A stretch of 43,200 nt of DNA from a virus. Made by a program: the position numbers and the translations under genes. Shown in pieces: positions 1-8,945 of this stretch. The notes beneath the pieces are model-generated. The model did not search any database and had not been told where the DNA came from. It worked only from the letters and a program-made list of their open reading frames with translations. Every line of letters begins with the position of its first letter. Position 1 is the stretch's first letter. Location: IMG/VR virus record IMGVR_UViG_3300044800_000007, positions 1-43,200 of that record; one strand, 5' to 3'.

Positions 1-145
1 CGATCCCCAAGACTTTGTCAAGGGGATTGTCTGGTTTAGGGGAGTATAATATATATTCCCAACCCGGCTGAGGCTTTCGCGAGTAGTAGGCGGGGTTGGT
101 TTTTGTTTATTGAGGCTTTCCCTGAACAAATTTCTTAATCAGGGC
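1..145. repeat. Terminal direct repeat, left copy
   Basis: Bases 1-145 recur at 43056-43200 with one difference (C at 127, T at 43182). The repeat holds the end of the holin-like gene (stop at 107), a hairpin (59-99) and a TTGACA box (17-22). It is either an assembly overlap of a circular or permuted genome or a true short terminal repeat. The single mismatch suggests population variation or a sequencing or assembly difference. Confidence 0.95.
59..99. terminator. Hairpin after lysis block, possible terminator
   Basis: CCAACCC at 59-65 pairs with GGGTTGG at 93-99, 8 bases past the stop of the holin-like gene. Read on the minus strand it is followed by an A/T-rich stretch without a clean T-run. 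Read on the plus strand it is followed by TTTTTGTTT. It probably closes the leftward lysis transcript but is not a textbook intrinsic terminator in that direction. The same hairpin is at 43114-43154. Confidence 0.4.
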
Positions 146-349
146 CGTTACTTCTGCCAAGCCATAGGACACCATAGCACCCTGTACGAACAAATTTGGC
201 ACAAAGTCACTCCATTGAAAACCATTGGTATCCACCTGTTGTTCAACGAAAGTAAAGTAAATCAAAGTCATTGGAGCCAAAAACAAAGCAGCCGTTGTGA
301 GACAGCTTTTAACATCCGCCCCATTTAAAGTAAATCTTTTACTATCCAT
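107..349 (-). CDS. Holin-like membrane protein
   Basis: 80 residues from the ATG at 349, chosen because a perfect AGGAGGTGA lies 6 bases before it; an upstream in-frame start (373) has no such site. A short polar N-terminus (MDSKRFTLNGADVKS) is followed by a hydrophobic stretch at about residues 18-35 and a weaker one at about 50-70, with a basic C-terminus. Size, membrane character and position after the endolysin fit a holin or lysis accessory protein; the family was not confirmed. The gene spans the terminal repeat, and the right-hand copy carries a Val-to-Ile change in its C-terminus. Confidence 0.6.
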   Translation of the reverse strand: MDSKRFTLNGADVKSCLTTAALFLAPMTLIYFTFVEQQVDTNGFQWSDFVPNLFVQGAMVSYGLAEVTALIKKFVQGKPQ

Positions 350-362
350 AAATCTCACCTCC

Positions 363-467
363 TTAAAATACAAACACTAAGAGAATCAAAAGCAACCAAA
401 ACGGATTTTTCTGCCAGAGAGCAACTCCGATTGCAACAAGCGCGATAATAACTTTTGTAGTAAGCAT
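363..467 (-). CDS. 34-aa membrane peptide, lysis block
   Basis: Small open frame with start ATG at 467 preceded by a GGGGTGA Shine-Dalgarno. The product is almost entirely hydrophobic: a first segment (about residues 5-17), a short turn with Gln-Lys-Asn-Pro, then a second segment (about 23-34). Its stop is 13 bases before the next start and it shares the ribosome-site region with that gene. Lying between the endolysin and the holin-like gene, it may be a holin partner or antiholin, but nothing beyond membrane insertion can be read from the sequence. Confidence 0.5.
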   Translation of the reverse strand: MLTTKVIIALVAIGVALWQKNPFWLLLILLVFVF

Positions 468-469
468 AT

Positions 470-1369
470 TTATTTCACCCCTCTCTTAAAAAATCTACCA
501 AGTATGATATTGAAAAGTGTCCCTGTACTGAGGTCGTCAACAGAAGCCCCCTCTAAGGCCACCACATCGATTTTCAACCCCTTTATGGTCTCATCCCGAT
601 CACCTATGCCTTTCTGCAGACTTTCATTGTTTGTTGTGAGTAATTCAACCTGAGCGGTTAGCTTCTTATTTTCAAAAGAAAAATCATCCCGTTCCGTTTT
701 TGCGTCATTGTAAAGTTTCTGAAGTTCATCAACCTTTGAAGCGAGGGTTTGATTTTTACCCGTTAGGTCTGAAACCTCAAGAGATTTGTCCGCCAAGTTT
801 TGATTAGCCGACTTAACCTGTTCCTGCAAAGCCGGAACATCATCGTTGTATTTCTTAGCTTTATCGAATATAGCACGGATTTCAGTTTCATTTTGGGTGG
901 TTAGGTTTTGTTCCTGAAGCAAGGTTGTAAGCCATTGAGGAACGCCATCTATTATAACATTTTTAGGTCGGAGAAACCCTAGAACGCTGGTATAAGGGCG
1001 ATCCTGGATGTGGGCATTCGTACCCAGAGGGTTGTTCTGCTCGAACACTTTCATCTTGGACTTGGTAGCCTCGATGACTACTGCAATATGCCCGGCCGGT
1101 CCGTATTTGTTGCTCCAAATACAAAGATCTCCGGCCTGGGGAATAGTCTCTATTTTATTTTCAATGACTTCAAAAAACTGGCGGGTAAAATCCGAGGCTT
1201 GAGTATAAACCTCGAAAGCGGAGCCGTGCTGGATAGTTGACTTGGGGAAACCTAAACAAAAAACCCAAAGGTAAGCAAGGTCCATGCACTGATAAATTGC
1301 TTCTTTATAGGAAACTTCTATAAATTCGCCGTTAACATTGTTTATAAACTGATTTAATTTATCTTTCAT
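470..1369 (-). CDS. CHAP-type endolysin with coiled-coil tail
   Basis: 299 residues. The N-terminal 130 residues look like a CHAP/NlpC-P60 cysteine amidase-peptidase: Cys28 in a QCMDLAYLW context, a GDLCIW strand near 80-85, His94 in GPAGHIAVV, and a KVFEQN segment near 107-112 that would supply the polar third residue. Such enzymes cut peptidoglycan peptides or the Mur-Ala bond. Residues about 150-270 are a long predicted coiled coil, unusual for an endolysin, and the C-terminus ends in a hydrophobic-basic tail (LFNIILGRFFKRGVK). The start overlaps the previous stop by one base (TAATG), showing translational coupling. The tail may oligomerise or anchor the enzyme. Lytic activity is inferred from motifs and from the neighbouring holin-like genes. 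Confidence 0.75.
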   Translation of the reverse strand: MKDKLNQFINNVNGEFIEVSYKEAIYQCMDLAYLWVFCLGFPKSTIQHGSAFEVYTQASDFTRQFFEVIENKIETIPQAGDLCIWSNKYGPAGHIAVVIEATKSKMKVFEQNNPLGTNAHIQDRPYTSVLGFLRPKNVIIDGVPQWLTTLLQEQNLTTQNETEIRAIFDKAKKYNDDVPALQEQVKSANQNLADKSLEVSDLTGKNQTLASKVDELQKLYNDAKTERDDFSFENKKLTAQVELLTTNNESLQKGIGDRDETIKGLKIDVVALEGASVDDLSTGTLFNIILGRFFKRGVK

Positions 1370-1674
1370 TATTTCTTCAACTGCACCACAATACCATAAA
1401 TCTGATCAACTCGATTACTGATATGGCTGACCCTCTCATCCAAAAGATTGAATGTTGAAACTGGAACAAGTTTATCGTGTTCCTCTTGATTTTCTTGTTC
1501 GTAAGCCTTGACATGAGTCACCCAGTCATTTAAACTAGCTGCCACAGGCTCCAAGCGAGCAGCAATAACAACATTAACAATAGTAATCGAAGCAATAATA
1601 AGCGTAAGGACAAGTTGTAGTAAAGTCCCCGGGCCTGACGAAAAGAATTTAGACCTTGGTATTTGAGCATTCAT
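1369..1674 (-). CDS. Single-pass membrane protein with coiled coil (spanin-like?)
   Basis: 101 residues: about 15 polar residues, one transmembrane helix (about 17-39, LLQLVLTLIIASITIVNVV), then a charged helical region (about 45-100) suited to a coiled coil. This N-in single-pass layout with a helical outer part is like inner-membrane spanins or phage lysis accessory proteins. The position directly before the endolysin supports a lysis role. I see no overlapping outer-membrane lipoprotein partner, so a spanin pair is not shown. Confidence 0.6.
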   Translation of the reverse strand: MNAQIPRSKFFSSGPGTLLQLVLTLIIASITIVNVVIAARLEPVAASLNDWVTHVKAYEQENQEEHDKLVPVSTFNLLDERVSHISNRVDQIYGIVVQLKK

Positions 1675-1709
1675 AAGAGTTTATCAGAAACCTAGTCTAA
1701 CATCTAGAA

Positions 1710-2006
1710 CTAAGCAACCGCCGGCACACCTCCTCCCACTGGATTCTTCTTGAGTCGATCGACAAGAGCCTTAAGAATCAAACTAACCTCACCCGTCATT
1801 GAATTTTTGAGTTGATCAATCCCTGGTTGTGACATAGAAGTAGGTGCAGGAGCCTGAGTAGCAGGAAGATTATTCATAGCAAATGAAGCGAGGGGATTCT
1901 GAGTAGTGACTGCATTTGCAGCCGGCGCACCTCCAGGGATACCAGCCGAAGATGGTACCTGGCCTTGTCGTCTCCTGAATGCTTCTAGGGCTGCATCACG
2001 ATTCAT
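1710..2006 (-). CDS. Small Ala/Pro-rich protein, late operon
   Basis: 98 residues, rich in Ala, Pro, Gly and Asn in the middle (about 15-60), with a helical C-terminal third containing SLILKALVDRLKK. It is not recognised as a known family. The start is set by a TATAAT box ending 5 bases before the ATG and there is no Shine-Dalgarno. It sits between the giant internal virion protein and the lysis block, so it may be a minor virion or assembly component. Confidence 0.6.
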   Translation of the reverse strand: MNRDAALEAFRRRQGQVPSSAGIPGGAPAANAVTTQNPLASFAMNNLPATQAPAPTSMSQPGIDQLKNSMTGEVSLILKALVDRLKKNPVGGGVPAVA

Positions 2007-2011
2007 AATTT

Positions 2012-2017
2012 ATTATA
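2012..2017 (-). promoter_or_regulatory. -10 box of leaderless-type start (98-aa gene)
   Basis: TATAAT preceded by TGA (extended -10, TGATATAAT), 5 bases before the ATG at 2006. Transcription would start at or within the start codon. Confidence 0.6.
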
Positions 2018-2020
2018 TCA

Positions 2021-5000
2021 CTATTGGAACAAACCTTTAAATTTATCAAGAATGTTTACATTATTTGCCTTGTAACCAGCCTTTAGAACATCCTTCATGC
2101 TGGCAATAACATTATCAGTAATAAGCCCACGACTCTTAAGGTTCTGAATGACTGCAAGTCTTGCAGCCTGACCTTGCACCGCCGTAATTTTATCTAGAAC
2201 AAACTTAGCCTGATCAACGTCGTTAAGTCCGGCAATAGAAGATTCCAAGGGTCCGGTTCCTTTTCCTTCCTCTGTAAGATATTGTTTCAACTTCGCCAAA
2301 GTGTTATCAGTAAGTTTGCCCTTGGCACTAAGATCAGTAAAGTAAGCCTTTCTCTCTTCAAATCCTTTGTGGGTATTAAGCCATTTGACAATATCAACAG
2401 CCTGCTGGGTTTCCTGGCTGGCAGTACCAGCTCTCTCGTTTGCCAACTTCTCTGCAGCCCCAGCCTCAGTCTTACCACCAAGAGTCCTACCCAAGATACT
2501 CGGATAGGCATTCTCGTATTGATCCAAAGAGGAACGACCCCAAATAAAAGTCTTAAGAGCATTCTGCCAGGTTCGATCAACAAAGAGGGGTCTACCGGAG
2601 GCGGTTTGCAAAACGCCAAACTTCGTAATATTTAAAGCATCATTAACCGCACTCAGCGATCGGACACTAAAGAACTGTTTGATTGCCGATTTAAGTTTGC
2701 TAACCGTATCAGCCGATGGGCTTGCTTGCCATTCAGCAATTGCGATCATTAAGTCCGCTGAAACAACTCTGGGAATTCCCGGCAAAGCTCTTGAGGCGAC
2801 GTTCCAACTTCGAGAAAGCGCATACAAAATAGCAACAGGAATAGCCATAGCAAGAAAAATCAGAAAGACGTTAGCCTTACTTCGAGGTGGAAGTTTATCA
2901 AAAGCCTCCATAACTTCAGGGGTAGCCCCACCCTCTCGCCCCATCATCTTCCAGAAATCCGCCGTTCCTTTATCTTTAAAGGTATATTCTATCTGTCGTT
3001 CGTAGACATTAAGTTGATTAATAGGGAATTGTCCAAAAGTATAAAGGAATCGGCCAACTGTGGATCTTTGTGCCAATGGAGCATAACCCTTACCTCCTAA
3101 GAAATTAATAAACGCCGAGAATTGAGCAGCAATATTCGACTTCTCCTCGGATGACATCTTAATCCCCATTGTTTTCTCTTGTTTCCCTAAGAAATATTCA
3201 GCCCCAGCCATACTCTCGATTCGATTCATAAACTCAGTAACGTCTCCTAAGAAATTTACTCCTCGATCAACAAAATTGAGAAATTTCTGATGGAATTGGG
3301 GAATAGTTTGACCCTCGATTACCCGACCGTATTCATACCCAGACTCTTCAAGTATTCTGACATAGTTCTTGCGGATCGCCCTATTCCAAGGGAACAGAAC
3401 CCCGGCAAGTTTGACCTTACCCGCAACCCAAGACTCTAACCCAATAAAAGGAAGTCCGGATGTAGGTTGAGTCAAATTAAGGAGGGGAAAAGAAAATTGC
3501 CAACCGAGTTTTGCCGGATAAAACACCTTATGGAAAACAGACCCGAGATTGGGTAGAGAAAGTCTGGGAACTGTTAAATAACCATTCTCGATATTCTCCC
3601 TCAACTCCTGACCGAAAGTTGTATTAAGTACCGATTTAGCCAGTGCTTCATCAACCTTGATCTTCTTGGGCCAGATAGCTCCAACATGGGCATTCATCGC
3701 AGCCCCAATGGATCTAGAGAATTTCTCGGATTCCGGAAGCATATCGTAAATATCCATCATTGCCATCTCCCTTGCATAAACCGCAGCAGGAGTCCCAACC
3801 TGATAAAGGGATTCAAACCTGTCAACTAAGAATGTGCCGTATAAATTCTTCTTGAGCCAACTGGATGTTGACTGTGACCAAATCTCAACAATCCGGCCAG
3901 GGTCTTTAGTAAAGAGTCCGGCAGCAAAATCCTCCGGAGTCTTGGTTCTCTGTTCCCAGAACTTAGCCCGGTCAAAGAGATTCGCAGCCTGAGCCAAATT
4001 CTCACTTATAATGTAAGGGATATATGGTTTCCTGACCGCCAGTGCAGGTTGCCCCTTGGCCTCCCTTAATCGATTTACGATGGCGATATTAGCTTCGGAC
4101 ACCTCTTGTATGTAGTCAGCAACTTCTCTAGCCTTATCGGTAATACTCCCCTTGAAAAGTTTCTCGGCTCCAGCCTGAAGATATATAACCTGTTGTTGTT
4201 CGTTTTCAGAGAGGTCTTTGAAAACATTTCCAAGATCGCGCTTCATTCGATTTTGGAGATTATTACTGATAATGATTATTCTTTTGAGAGGTGAGTGAAA
4301 GCTGTTTTTAATTCCAAGAATGTTGGAAGCAAAATCTTCCGAAATATATTCAGCCGGGTAAGAAGCAATGGTTCTCCAAAAACTGGGTTTCATTGGTTCT
4401 GGAGGTGGAGTCATGTCTAACATTCTGGATAAATTTTCTATATCATCAACGGTCTTATTTATTCCGGCAATGACCCTGAACTTATCCTCAAGACTGGTGT
4501 GTTTGGAAACAAACCGACCCCCCAGGGCTGCCTCGTGTCTTTCTTTAGTAAGCATCTGTCGGGTTTGGGCAATCTTATTCTCAATAACATCGAAGTTTCG
4601 GGGCTGGAGCCATTCAATCATTTTGATTCCATCCTCCTTAGTCATCTTTGCAAAAGAGGTATCGCCTAAGAGTTCGTTAAGTACCGGCTCCATTTCCCGA
4701 TTCTTAATCCTCAGACGATTCTTAAGACTACGGATAGTTCGAATCTGAAAGGCCGAGATTCTATCACCAGCAGGGATAAGATCGGTAGAACCCCTGATGT
4801 CACGGTAAAGTTTAAGCATGGCTTGTGGCGCAGTAGCCGGATCATCTTTAAGTTTCTCAATAGCCGAAACAACCTCTTTAAGATTAAGGAGTCTGCCAGT
4901 ATCCAAACCATACTTGAGGTTGGTAATCATCATTTCTTTCCTTGCAGTGGTTCCAATGGGATTGATTCCTTTAATGACAATCATCCCCTCCTCGGAAAGT

Positions 5001-8000
5001 TTATTAACCTTGCCCATGATATTATTGAGATGAACAGATTCCATCCCAGCCTTGGCAACCTGAACCTCTGGGTCATTATTAAAGAAAACGAATTTAACAC
5101 CCTTATTATTTAATTGCTCGAGCTGATCCAAGAGTTTCGTAAATCCGGGAGCCTTCTCCATCTCTGCGCCAACGCCGTACCCTGTGGACCAAAGATAAGG
5201 AGGATCAATCCAAAGGAAATCTTTCGGGGTTCCTTTCCTGATATATTTATCAATGAGTTTAAGTGCGTCAATATTCTTAATCTCAATCCCTTTAAAGACC
5301 TTAGAGAAACTAGGAATGGCCTTAATCAGATTCCTAAGTTTGAGTGGCGTAATCTCTGTACGGCCAGCTGCCGATTCGATAAGGTATGCTGCCGTTCTAA
5401 AGTTCTCATCGGTCTTATATACAAGATTGAAATGCCCCAACCAATCGGACCCGGGATGTTTATCAAGCCAGTAAGCAATCTCTGACACGAACTTCTGAAT
5501 AACCCTTGGTTCTTTCTGTGCCTTCTGGATAGCCTTGATAACGTGTGGGTCAAGTTCGTTGTAAGTAATCTTTGCATCAGGGAAAAACTTCTTAGAGAGA
5601 TTAGACATTAATCCGGAGCCTCCAAAAGTATCGACAACGTTGTTGATTTTACTTAACTGCTTCACATCCTCAGGCGCAATACTTCCGAGGTCTTTCTGTT
5701 TAATTCCAAGTACGTCTAAAATATATCCGAGCATTCCACGTTTGTTGCCCATTCTAAGAAGTGGGATGTTCTCCTGAACCCACTCACGGTTGCCTGTCCC
5801 GGCCGTAGAATACTTTCCATAAGTGATATGGTACTTTCCCTCAATCGGTAAGTTAAGATCGGTTCGAACTGTCTCAATCTGAACCTTGGCACGGTTACTT
5901 CCTATCGCTTCATCCAGTTTAATAACAAGGTCTTCCAAAGCTTTGGCAGAATCAGCAACTTCCGGATCGGCTTTCATCATCTCAAGCATGGCGTATCTTT
6001 GCTTCCAATGAACTAAATCCTGACCGGTTAATTTCATCAATTGACGCTGAACCAATGCCCTGACTTGACGGAGTTTAGTGGGATCAGAACGAAAGTCTGG
6101 TTTGTCCAGAACCTTAGACATGGTATTAACCCGTTTGACATAATCCGCTTGAGATGTGGATTGATTCAAATAGGAAGTAAATCGTTGTTCCACATCCGCT
6201 TTCTCGACTTGAGCAAGAGTAGTTTTTGACGATGGTTTGATAGCAACCGGAGTCTCCCCCACTCCGCTGGCGGTCACTGGCTGTTGAGGTTGAGGAGCCT
6301 GCGGTTGGACCGGGGGAGTCTCTATTGGGGCAATCTCCGCAGAAACCTGCGGATTAACCTCTACTCCTTTAGGTTGGGTAAGTACTTTAGGGGGTGGGGT
6401 AGAAATCTTGAATAGATGTTTGCCTCCGCCGCCACCTTCAAGTATAAGTCCGTCATAACCTCTTTCTTTTAATCCTTTAGATATAATAAAATCCATAGCA
6501 GAATCAATTTGGTTTTTCTTGGTAAGGGTTAAAATATTGTTAATTTGATTTCTTGTTGCCCCCGCCTTTATTAAACTATTAGAGATTGTTTTACTAGGAT
6601 TTGTAATTTTTCCCGCACCAATAGTCCATCTATATAAATCTTCTGCAATTTTCGAGTATTTCGATGGTATAAAGTTTTCATACCCAGAATTTATAACAGC
6701 AAATGAACCATCATCTAAAATTGCATCCTTAATAATTAGTGGGTTTTTAGGTTCACCCGTTAAAGGATATGAGTTACTTCCGCCAATGGTATCTACCCCC
6801 TCAATCGTTTGAACCCCTTGCTTATCAGCATACCAAGTCCCTCCTCGGATAGTATCAGTGTTTCGATTTGCTACATTAGCTTTTCTTATCCATGTGTTTT
6901 CCTCTCCCCCTACTCCTTTAGGTTGAACGGACAGTGGAACCTGCGGTTGAACAACAACCTTACCATTCTCAAAAGTAATTCCCTGATCTTTCAAATTCTG
7001 GGAAATGTCGCCAGTAACTGCAGCAACATCCGGACCCATTGATTTAGCAATTGCGTTAGCCTGTGCAACTCCAGCTGGACCTTGCCAACTTGCATACAAA
7101 ACGTCTCCAGCTTTAATCATAGACCTTTCTGCTATATCCAAGGCCTGTGCTGCTTCCGGAACTTTCTTGATCTCATCGACAATCGAAGTCTTGGGTGTTG
7201 CCGTAATTTTGTATTGCGTGGCAATCTCTTTAACTGCTGTCGAAAGGAATTTGGTCAACTCCTGTCGGCCGGCAACGTAAGCAACATCTTTCTCTTTACC
7301 CGCCGTCAATGCATTATTAGCAACATCAAAAGCCCTTTTAGTTAAAGAAGTTTCCAAATCAGCCGGCGTCTTAATTTCTGCTGGAGCCTCCAGTAAACCA
7401 CCCTTAGGAACAATAGCCCCCTCCTGAGGTTTAGCTTCCGCAGGTTTCTTCCTCCAAAGATTTCTAACCCAATTCTGTATACCCTCAAAACTAGACATCG
7501 CTTCTGCCGGAGCCTCAGCCGAGGTAGCAACCTTAAAATTGTTCATGAAAGTCTTAAACTCTTCGGGGTTTCCACCACGATCAGGATGCAAATCTTTAAC
7601 CGCTACGTTAAACTTTTGACGGAGAACAGTAGGATTAGCATAATCTTCCAACTTAAATCCATAGTCAGCAAGACCTTTTCTAGCTGCACCCAACTCTGTA
7701 ACAGAAGCACTCTCTAAAGGTGTAGGCTCGAGAAGTCCAAAAAAACCTCCAAGTAAAGCCGACCCCGCCAATTCAATAGGATTAATAGGTTCTCCCTGAA
7801 GTTTCCTTAATGTGACATTAAGGGCAGTTAATATCCCGGCACCCTTAAGTGCAGCTTTTGCAGAAAGAGCCGGAAGTCCTGTGGCAACACTTCCAGCCGG
7901 TAGATTCATCATAAAACCACCCAAAACTGCATTAATATCTGAAGCCAGAGCCTTGCCTACTTTGCCACCTTGATATGACTTTGGATCAAGAAAATCTTTA

Positions 8001-8368
8001 ACCTTTAACTGTTCAACTGGTGACTCTTCCGTTGAGCCAGGGGGGTAGTAATAAGTCTGGGGAGGTTTAAACAAATCCTCAAATCCCAAAGGTTGCGGAT
8101 TGCCCTGAGTATCTTTCTTGTATCCGACATTAAAAGCACCAGAACTTGGATAAAAGGGGAGTTCCTTAACTTTATTGATTCCCTGGATTGCCTTTTGTTT
8201 AATTGCCTGAGCCGGTTTAACAAAGAACTTCTGTTCAAAGTCCTGAAGTTTCTTTTGGTTATCTGCAAGAGCTTTCTTCCGTGCAGCCTCCTGCTGGGCC
8301 AAAGTATTCTTGACATTTGAAACTACACTTGCGCCGGTATTAAATAGATTCTGAAAAAAATTTCCCAT
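2021..8368 (-). CDS. Giant internal virion / polyvalent protein: J-domain, ADP-ribosyltransferase-like and Dam methyltransferase domains
   Basis: 2115 residues. Features in order: a hydrophobic Gly/Ala-rich stretch (about 150-215); a J-domain-like segment (about 230-290) with HPDRGG, the HPD at 261-263; a Pro-rich linker; an ADP-ribosyltransferase-like region (about 495-655) with GGTWYAD around Trp512 and a GYDGLILEGG end; a second Pro/Gln-rich linker; a Dam/D12-class adenine methyltransferase (about 870-1120) with RMGNK (motif X), DTFGGSG from Asp913 (motif I) and DPPY at 1055-1058; a long helical region; a strong membrane segment (about 1831-1850) and a helical C-terminus. Enormous size, late position and the adjoining virion lysozyme suggest that it is packaged and ejected with the DNA, as internal proteins of short-tailed phages are. 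The enzyme mix matches 'polyvalent proteins' thought to protect incoming DNA. The start overlaps the previous stop by one base. Activities are inferred from motifs. Confidence 0.8.
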   Translation of the reverse strand: MGNFFQNLFNTGASVVSNVKNTLAQQEAARKKALADNQKKLQDFEQKFFVKPAQAIKQKAIQGINKVKELPFYPSSGAFNVGYKKDTQGNPQPLGFEDLFKPPQTYYYPPGSTEESPVEQLKVKDFLDPKSYQGGKVGKALASDINAVLGGFMMNLPAGSVATGLPALSAKAALKGAGILTALNVTLRKLQGEPINPIELAGSALLGGFFGLLEPTPLESASVTELGAARKGLADYGFKLEDYANPTVLRQKFNVAVKDLHPDRGGNPEEFKTFMNNFKVATSAEAPAEAMSSFEGIQNWVRNLWRKKPAEAKPQEGAIVPKGGLLEAPAEIKTPADLETSLTKRAFDVANNALTAGKEKDVAYVAGRQELTKFLSTAVKEIATQYKITATPKTSIVDEIKKVPEAAQALDIAERSMIKAGDVLYASWQGPAGVAQANAIAKSMGPDVAAVTGDISQNLKDQGITFENGKVVVQPQVPLSVQPKGVGGEENTWIRKANVANRNTDTIRGGTWYADKQGVQTIEGVDTIGGSNSYPLTGEPKNPLIIKDAILDDGSFAVINSGYENFIPSKYSKIAEDLYRWTIGAGKITNPSKTISNSLIKAGATRNQINNILTLTKKNQIDSAMDFIISKGLKERGYDGLILEGGGGGKHLFKISTPPPKVLTQPKGVEVNPQVSAEIAPIETPPVQPQAPQPQQPVTASGVGETPVAIKPSSKTTLAQVEKADVEQRFTSYLNQSTSQADYVKRVNTMSKVLDKPDFRSDPTKLRQVRALVQRQLMKLTGQDLVHWKQRYAMLEMMKADPEVADSAKALEDLVIKLDEAIGSNRAKVQIETVRTDLNLPIEGKYHITYGKYSTAGTGNREWVQENIPLLRMGNKRGMLGYILDVLGIKQKDLGSIAPEDVKQLSKINNVVDTFGGSGLMSNLSKKFFPDAKITYNELDPHVIKAIQKAQKEPRVIQKFVSEIAYWLDKHPGSDWLGHFNLVYKTDENFRTAAYLIESAAGRTEITPLKLRNLIKAIPSFSKVFKGIEIKNIDALKLIDKYIRKGTPKDFLWIDPPYLWSTGYGVGAEMEKAPGFTKLLDQLEQLNNKGVKFVFFNNDPEVQVAKAGMESVHLNNIMGKVNKLSEEGMIVIKGINPIGTTARKEMMITNLKYGLDTGRLLNLKEVVSAIEKLKDDPATAPQAMLKLYRDIRGSTDLIPAGDRISAFQIRTIRSLKNRLRIKNREMEPVLNELLGDTSFAKMTKEDGIKMIEWLQPRNFDVIENKIAQTRQMLTKERHEAALGGRFVSKHTSLEDKFRVIAGINKTVDDIENLSRMLDMTPPPEPMKPSFWRTIASYPAEYISEDFASNILGIKNSFHSPLKRIIIISNNLQNRMKRDLGNVFKDLSENEQQQVIYLQAGAEKLFKGSITDKAREVADYIQEVSEANIAIVNRLREAKGQPALAVRKPYIPYIISENLAQAANLFDRAKFWEQRTKTPEDFAAGLFTKDPGRIVEIWSQSTSSWLKKNLYGTFLVDRFESLYQVGTPAAVYAREMAMMDIYDMLPESEKFSRSIGAAMNAHVGAIWPKKIKVDEALAKSVLNTTFGQELRENIENGYLTVPRLSLPNLGSVFHKVFYPAKLGWQFSFPLLNLTQPTSGLPFIGLESWVAGKVKLAGVLFPWNRAIRKNYVRILEESGYEYGRVIEGQTIPQFHQKFLNFVDRGVNFLGDVTEFMNRIESMAGAEYFLGKQEKTMGIKMSSEEKSNIAAQFSAFINFLGGKGYAPLAQRSTVGRFLYTFGQFPINQLNVYERQIEYTFKDKGTADFWKMMGREGGATPEVMEAFDKLPPRSKANVFLIFLAMAIPVAILYALSRSWNVASRALPGIPRVVSADLMIAIAEWQASPSADTVSKLKSAIKQFFSVRSLSAVNDALNITKFGVLQTASGRPLFVDRTWQNALKTFIWGRSSLDQYENAYPSILGRTLGGKTEAGAAEKLANERAGTASQETQQAVDIVKWLNTHKGFEERKAYFTDLSAKGKLTDNTLAKLKQYLTEEGKGTGPLESSIAGLNDVDQAKFVLDKITAVQGQAARLAVIQNLKSRGLITDNVIASMKDVLKAGYKANNVNILDKFKGLFQ

Positions 8369-8937
8369 TATTTAAAATAAGACAACAACTGTTCCATGTC
8401 AGCAACCTGTTTTTCCATCGATGGATTCCCAACCTTGGGATTAGAATAAACGTTGAAGAAATCCTTTAGGTCCCCTGTTTGTAAATACTTTGCGTAGCGG
8501 GGATCTGTTAAAACTCCTTTAAGTCCCCTCCTGGTCATACCCGTTAAATCAATTCCTCCAAGGATAGCCTGAGGAAGATTGTCATATTGAACAAAGCCGT
8601 TCTGGTCTTTAACATTAAAGGGATTGTTACGCTTTCTTGCCTTCTCAGAATCTCTTAATCCTCCACTCTCTTTTAGAGCCAATGCTGCAGGTAAGAATTT
8701 GTGAGGTAGGGATTCACCGACTTGTTTAAGTTCAGCAGCCATAGAAGCAATAGGTGGAGTCTCTCCATTACCCCAGGCAGTTAAACCGGAAACAATTTTC
8801 TGAACGACAGGGTCTGGTGTGGGAACAGGCATTACTTTAGGAGTCGGAACAGGAGTAGGGGTAGATTTGGGTTTAAACAATCCCCCGAAAAGATTCTTCG
8901 GTAAAGCGTTTACTATTTTCTGAAATAAGTTGTCCAT
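8368..8937 (-). CDS. Virion-associated lysozyme-like peptidoglycan hydrolase
   Basis: 189 residues. After a Pro/Thr-rich linker (about 24-42) comes a helical lysozyme-fold domain (about 62-189). Glu90 in ALALKESGG is the likely catalytic acid, followed by NNPFN at 104-108 and a Phe-Val-Gln-Tyr segment, the layout of the FlgJ/LytN-like glucosaminidase superfamily. There is no signal peptide. It is placed between two virion genes rather than in the lysis block, so its probable role is local wall opening during DNA ejection rather than host lysis. The giant internal protein follows with a one-base overlap, suggesting coupled synthesis of an ejection complex. Glycosidase versus lytic transglycosylase chemistry cannot be told. 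Confidence 0.7.
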   Translation of the reverse strand: MDNLFQKIVNALPKNLFGGLFKPKSTPTPVPTPKVMPVPTPDPVVQKIVSGLTAWGNGETPPIASMAAELKQVGESLPHKFLPAALALKESGGLRDSEKARKRNNPFNVKDQNGFVQYDNLPQAILGGIDLTGMTRRGLKGVLTDPRYAKYLQTGDLKDFFNVYSNPKVGNPSMEKQVADMEQLLSYFK

Positions 8938-8945
8938 TCATTTAA

